Positions 47,312-49,677 of a DNA stretch of 49,677 nucleotides are shown here, one piece after another. Origin of the DNA: an uncultured Clostridia bacterium (lineage in GTDB: Bacteria > Bacillota > Clostridia > Oscillospirales > Oscillospiraceae); the NCBI GenBank assembly GCA_947365965.1, contig CANAZG010000013.1, positions 1-49,677 of the forward strand. Direction: 5' to 3'. Under the pieces are notes generated by a model, which saw only the letters and a list, made by a program, of their open reading frames with translations, was not told the DNA's origin and did not search any database. Each line of letters starts with the position of its first letter. Positions within the stretch are counted from its first letter, which is position 1. The position numbers were made by a program, and so were the translations under genes.

Positions 47312-49498
47312 CTATCCCCGGAGCTTGACGAAGTGGAACCGGCCAGGAGAGGCCCAGCGGAGATAGTCCCCCTCGCGGCGCTGGCAGGTGAACAGCAACA
47401 CCTGGCGGCGCTCCGACAGCTCCAGCAGATAGTCCAGGGCCGCAGCCATGCGCTCATCGTCAAAGTTCACCAGCGCGTCGTCCAGCAGCACCGGGCAGGC
47501 CCTGTCCCGGGGGAGGACCATGTCACAGATGGCCAGACGCACCGCCAGATACAGCTGGTCCGCCGCCCCCTGGCTGAGAAAGGGCACATCGTGGGCCACA
47601 AACTGGCCCGACTCCTGGGCCGAGGGCCGCAGGTCCTGGTCCAGCAGCACCTTATTATACTTCCCCTTGGTCAGCTTTGTAAAGATGGCTGCGGCACGAT
47701 TTCCCAGATCCGGAGAGAATCGGGTCTGCAGGGAGGAGCTGGCCACAAAGAGGACCTCCATGGCCAGAGCGATGGCGTCGTACTCCTTCTGGAGGGAGGC
47801 GTACTGCTCCTCCATGCGCTGGAGCTGGGCGCGCAGATCCTCCGGGTCCCCCTGGGCCTGGATGCGGCCCTGGGTGGTGTGGATGCGCCGGCGGAGGGCC
47901 GCCAGCTGGTCCACCGTGTCCGCCTGGCGGCGCAGCAGCTCCTCCCGGCTCTCCTGGGGCCGCTCCACCGGCTCCGAGGGAGGGGGCGGCGCCTCGTCCA
48001 GCCGGGTCTGCCAGCGCAGGCGGGCCTCGTCCTCCTTGCGCCGGGCCTGCTCCAGCACCCCGCAGCGGATAAAGGCCTCGTCCATGGCCGCCCGGGCGTC
48101 GGTGAGATCCCGGACCATGGGGCGGAAGGCCCGGATCTGGGAGAGGATCTGCTCCAGATTGGCCTTGGCCGTGGCCTCCACCGCCTCATAGGCGGCTTGG
48201 GCCCCCTGGCAGACCGTGCGGGCCTGGGCGGCCTTGTCGTAGAGCTCCGTATAGGCCTCCACCGTCTCCCGGCGCTGCCGGGCCAGCTCCGCGTAGTCAT
48301 GGTCCCACTCCGCCTGCCTGCGGCGCAGGGGGAGGAAGAGCAGCAGCAGGGCTGCGGCGAAGAGGGCCAGTCCGCCCCCCACCGCTGCCGGCCAGATGCG
48401 GGTGAACCAGGCCAAGGCCCCGCCGGTGAGCAGACCTGCCGCCAGGGCCAGAACCAGAAACAGGGGGGACGCCTTGGGCCGGGGCGGCGCGTTCAGAGGC
48501 GCGCTGGCAGCCTGGGAGGGGTCCTTGCCCGCCATGGGGTGGGCCTCCAGGGCGGCCTCCGCTGTGCGGAAGGCCCGGACCGCCAGTTCCATCCGGGTCT
48601 TGGCCTCCGCCACCGCCCGGTCCACGGAGGCCAGGGCGTTGATGCGGCCCTGGATGGTCTCCAGCTCCAGCCGGTCCGGAAGGCCCCGGCTGCCGCTCTC
48701 CAGGGTCTTGACCCGGTCGTGGGCCGAGGCCACGTCCAGGCGCAGGCTCTCCACAGTTCGATACTCGTCAGTGAGGTCCGCCTCATCGTGGCGGGCCATC
48801 AGCTCCCGGATCTCCTCCATCTGGGCCTGGAGCTCGTCCTGCTCCGCCAGATCCCGATTCACAGACCGGACCAGACCGTCCAGCTCCTCCGCCGCAGCCC
48901 GCAGCTCCGTCATGGCCTGCTCCAGCTGGGGAAGGCGGCCGGTCTTGTTGTGCCGGCGGGCGTTGAGCTGCTTTTTCAGTTGACCCGCCGCGTCGGTGAA
49001 GGAGGTGTCCTCCTCCCCGGTGGTAATAAGGGAGGCGATCCGCCGTTCCAGGGCGGCGCTCTGGTCCACCGCCAGCCCGGACTGGCGGATATAGGCGCTG
49101 CGCTCGAAGACATCCTGGGGAACCCCCAGAAGGGTCTCCCCACAGCCGGCGGCGGTGAGGAAGTCCACAGGGGAGGCGGTGTCTTTATACACGGCGGAGA
49201 AAGCCCCCATGGGGGCGTTGGCCCGGGCTGTGCGGCGGGTGATGGTGATCTCCCCCTGGGGCAGGGAGAGGTCTATGGCGCCGTTCATGGCGCTGCCGCT
49301 CCAGGGCTGGTAGCGCCGCTTGTCCGCTCCCGCAGTGCGGTCCCGGGTGTTCAGGCCGTAGAGCATGACCCGCAGGAAGGCGGTCCAGGTGGATTTGCCC
49401 GCCTCGTTGGGGGCCTCGATGATGTTGAGACCCGGCTCCAGGTCCAGCGTCTCGTTTTCCAGCCGCCCAAATGTGGCGGCAAGCCGTTTGATCTGCAT
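47312..49498 (-). CDS. SbcC/YhaN-like AAA ATPase with two membrane segments
   Basis: A 728-aa protein related to SbcC/RecF/YhaN. Walker A is APNEAGKST (29-37); a signature-like FLSQGAADQLYLAVRLAI and Walker B CPVLLDDALVNFDDERM are at the C-terminus. Long coiled coils (about 190-320 and 395-600) connect the halves. Unusually, residues about 345-365 and 369-390 are two hydrophobic segments placed in the middle of the coiled coil where SbcC and Rad50 have a zinc hook. This architecture is known for YhaN-type proteins, whose partner is the phosphoesterase YhaO; no such gene is next to it in the window, but it could lie beyond the end. SD AGGAG precedes the ATG. Confidence 0.88.
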   Translation of the reverse strand: MQIKRLAATFGRLENETLDLEPGLNIIEAPNEAGKSTWTAFLRVMLYGLNTRDRTAGADKRRYQPWSGSAMNGAIDLSLPQGEITITRRTARANAPMGAFSAVYKDTASPVDFLTAAGCGETLLGVPQDVFERSAYIRQSGLAVDQSAALERRIASLITTGEEDTSFTDAAGQLKKQLNARRHNKTGRLPQLEQAMTELRAAAEELDGLVRSVNRDLAEQDELQAQMEEIRELMARHDEADLTDEYRTVESLRLDVASAHDRVKTLESGSRGLPDRLELETIQGRINALASVDRAVAEAKTRMELAVRAFRTAEAALEAHPMAGKDPSQAASAPLNAPPRPKASPLFLVLALAAGLLTGGALAWFTRIWPAAVGGGLALFAAALLLLFLPLRRRQAEWDHDYAELARQRRETVEAYTELYDKAAQARTVCQGAQAAYEAVEATAKANLEQILSQIRAFRPMVRDLTDARAAMDEAFIRCGVLEQARRKEDEARLRWQTRLDEAPPPPSEPVERPQESREELLRRQADTVDQLAALRRRIHTTQGRIQAQGDPEDLRAQLQRMEEQYASLQKEYDAIALAMEVLFVASSSLQTRFSPDLGNRAAAIFTKLTKGKYNKVLLDQDLRPSAQESGQFVAHDVPFLSQGAADQLYLAVRLAICDMVLPRDRACPVLLDDALVNFDDERMAAALDYLLELSERRQVLLFTCQRREGDYLRWASPGRFHFVKLRG

Positions 49499-49520
49499 GG
49501 GGCGCTCCTATCCTTACATA

Positions 49521-49570
49521 TATAATGTATACCAGATATAGTGGGGAATGCTTCCACGTATACTATATCA
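49521..49570. promoter_or_regulatory. Dyad-rich control region upstream of the SbcC-like gene
   Basis: GATATAGT (49535-49542) and ACTATATC (49562-49569) form an inverted repeat, with a nested GTGGGG...CCAC. GTATAC occurs at 49527 and 49558. On the minus strand AAGACA, 17 bases, TATAGT is a possible promoter within the dyad. This looks like an operator for a dimeric repressor. Confidence 0.55.
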
Positions 49571-49633
49571 CGATATGGGGAAAATGTCTTTGGTAAGAAG
49601 CGAAAAAAACTCCAAAAAAATTGAAAAAAGTAG

Positions 49634-49662
49634 TTGACAAATGGTGATTGATCTGGTATATT
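49634..49662 (+). promoter_or_regulatory. Strong promoter reading out of the window
   Basis: TTGACA, 17 bases, TATATT on the plus strand, close to the end. Its gene would lie beyond 49677. The region 49571-49633 is A-rich. Confidence 0.8.
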
Positions 49663-49677
49663 AAGCAAGCTGTCAGC

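Noticed and set aside
46127..49525. Plus-strand open frame of 1132 codons opposite three minus-strand genes
   Set aside because: It spans the Mrp start, the CmpB gene and the SbcC-like gene, lacks a ribosome site, and its product is a low-complexity Gly/Gln/Leu/His/Arg sequence typical of the antisense of G/C-biased genes.

Overview
The window looks like chromosome of a high-G+C, anaerobic, low-GC-phylum-type (Firmicutes/Clostridia) gut bacterium, most probably an Oscillospiraceae member of the Flavonifractor/Lawsonibacter/Pseudoflavonifractor kind. Reasons: strongly G/C-biased third codon positions together with Gram-positive style Shine-Dalgarno sites (AGGAGG), sigma-A promoters, Firmicutes-type RNA leaders (L13 leader, FMN riboswitch, BglG/LicT-type RAT), pyruvate:ferredoxin oxidoreductase, two-subunit Fe-S serine dehydratase and many radical/Fe-S enzymes. 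The genus is inference; the nucleotide sequence alone does not fix it.

Layout. 1-5.0 kb: 3' part of nifJ (PFOR), then a radical SAM/B12-binding protein overlapping its DUF2344 partner. 5.0-8.9 kb: an apparent operon of GT2-GtrA glycosyltransferase, divergent lysophospholipid-acyltransferase-like protein, response regulator and sensor kinase, headed by two tandem perfect palindromes. 8.9-10.6 kb: a chemoreceptor on the minus strand with a structured leader. 11-13.7 kb: P1-family peptidase, an unknown 212-aa protein, a lipoprotein polysaccharide deacetylase. 13.7-18.0 kb: alpha-glucoside PTS operon (BglG-type antiterminator, EIICB, GH4 6-phospho-alpha-glucosidase) with a RAT/terminator switch and a 160-bp MITE-like palindrome between the first two genes. 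18.0-22.8 kb: a small unknown gene, a TIM-barrel protein, sdaAB-sdaAA, and a divergent DJ-1/WYL-regulator pair. 22.9-25.4 kb: NatAB-type ABC exporter with an operator-bearing promoter and a small XRE regulator. 25.4-27.7 kb: tRNA-Leu(TAG), rpsI, rplM with L13 leader, divergent ttcA-like gene. 27.7-30.5 kb: YycI-like and two unknown proteins, an AT-rich patch and a mini XRE regulator. 30.6-34.3 kb: sulfur-related set (siroheme/Fe-S reductase, CoA-disulfide-reductase-rhodanese fusion, homocysteine methyltransferase). 34.6-37.3 kb: murA, a WalJ/YycJ-like metallohydrolase and rlmH. 37.4-40.4 kb: HAD phosphatase, an LDH/MDH-like protein, FMN riboswitch and ribU. 40.4-45.2 kb: one 1598-residue multidomain protein (HD, helical repeats, NadD-like adenylyltransferase, GNAT-like, phosphoribosyltransferase). 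45.4-49.5 kb: Mrp/ApbC ATPase, CmpB-type membrane protein, and a membrane-spanning SbcC/YhaN-like ATPase.

The most unusual item is the giant fusion at 40395-45191, which joins a NadD-like nucleotidyltransferase to an HD phosphohydrolase-like domain and a PRPP-binding domain; these are individual steps known from nucleotide/NAD metabolism, here on one chain with a large helical scaffold. Other items worth attention are the two-component system co-transcribed with envelope-modifying enzymes, the MITE-like insertion starting exactly at a stop codon, a possible GEMM-like leader before the chemoreceptor, several divergent overlapping promoters, and a dispersed A/T-rich hairpin family found at three gene ends. 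No CRISPR array, rRNA, complete insertion sequence or prophage structural gene was seen.
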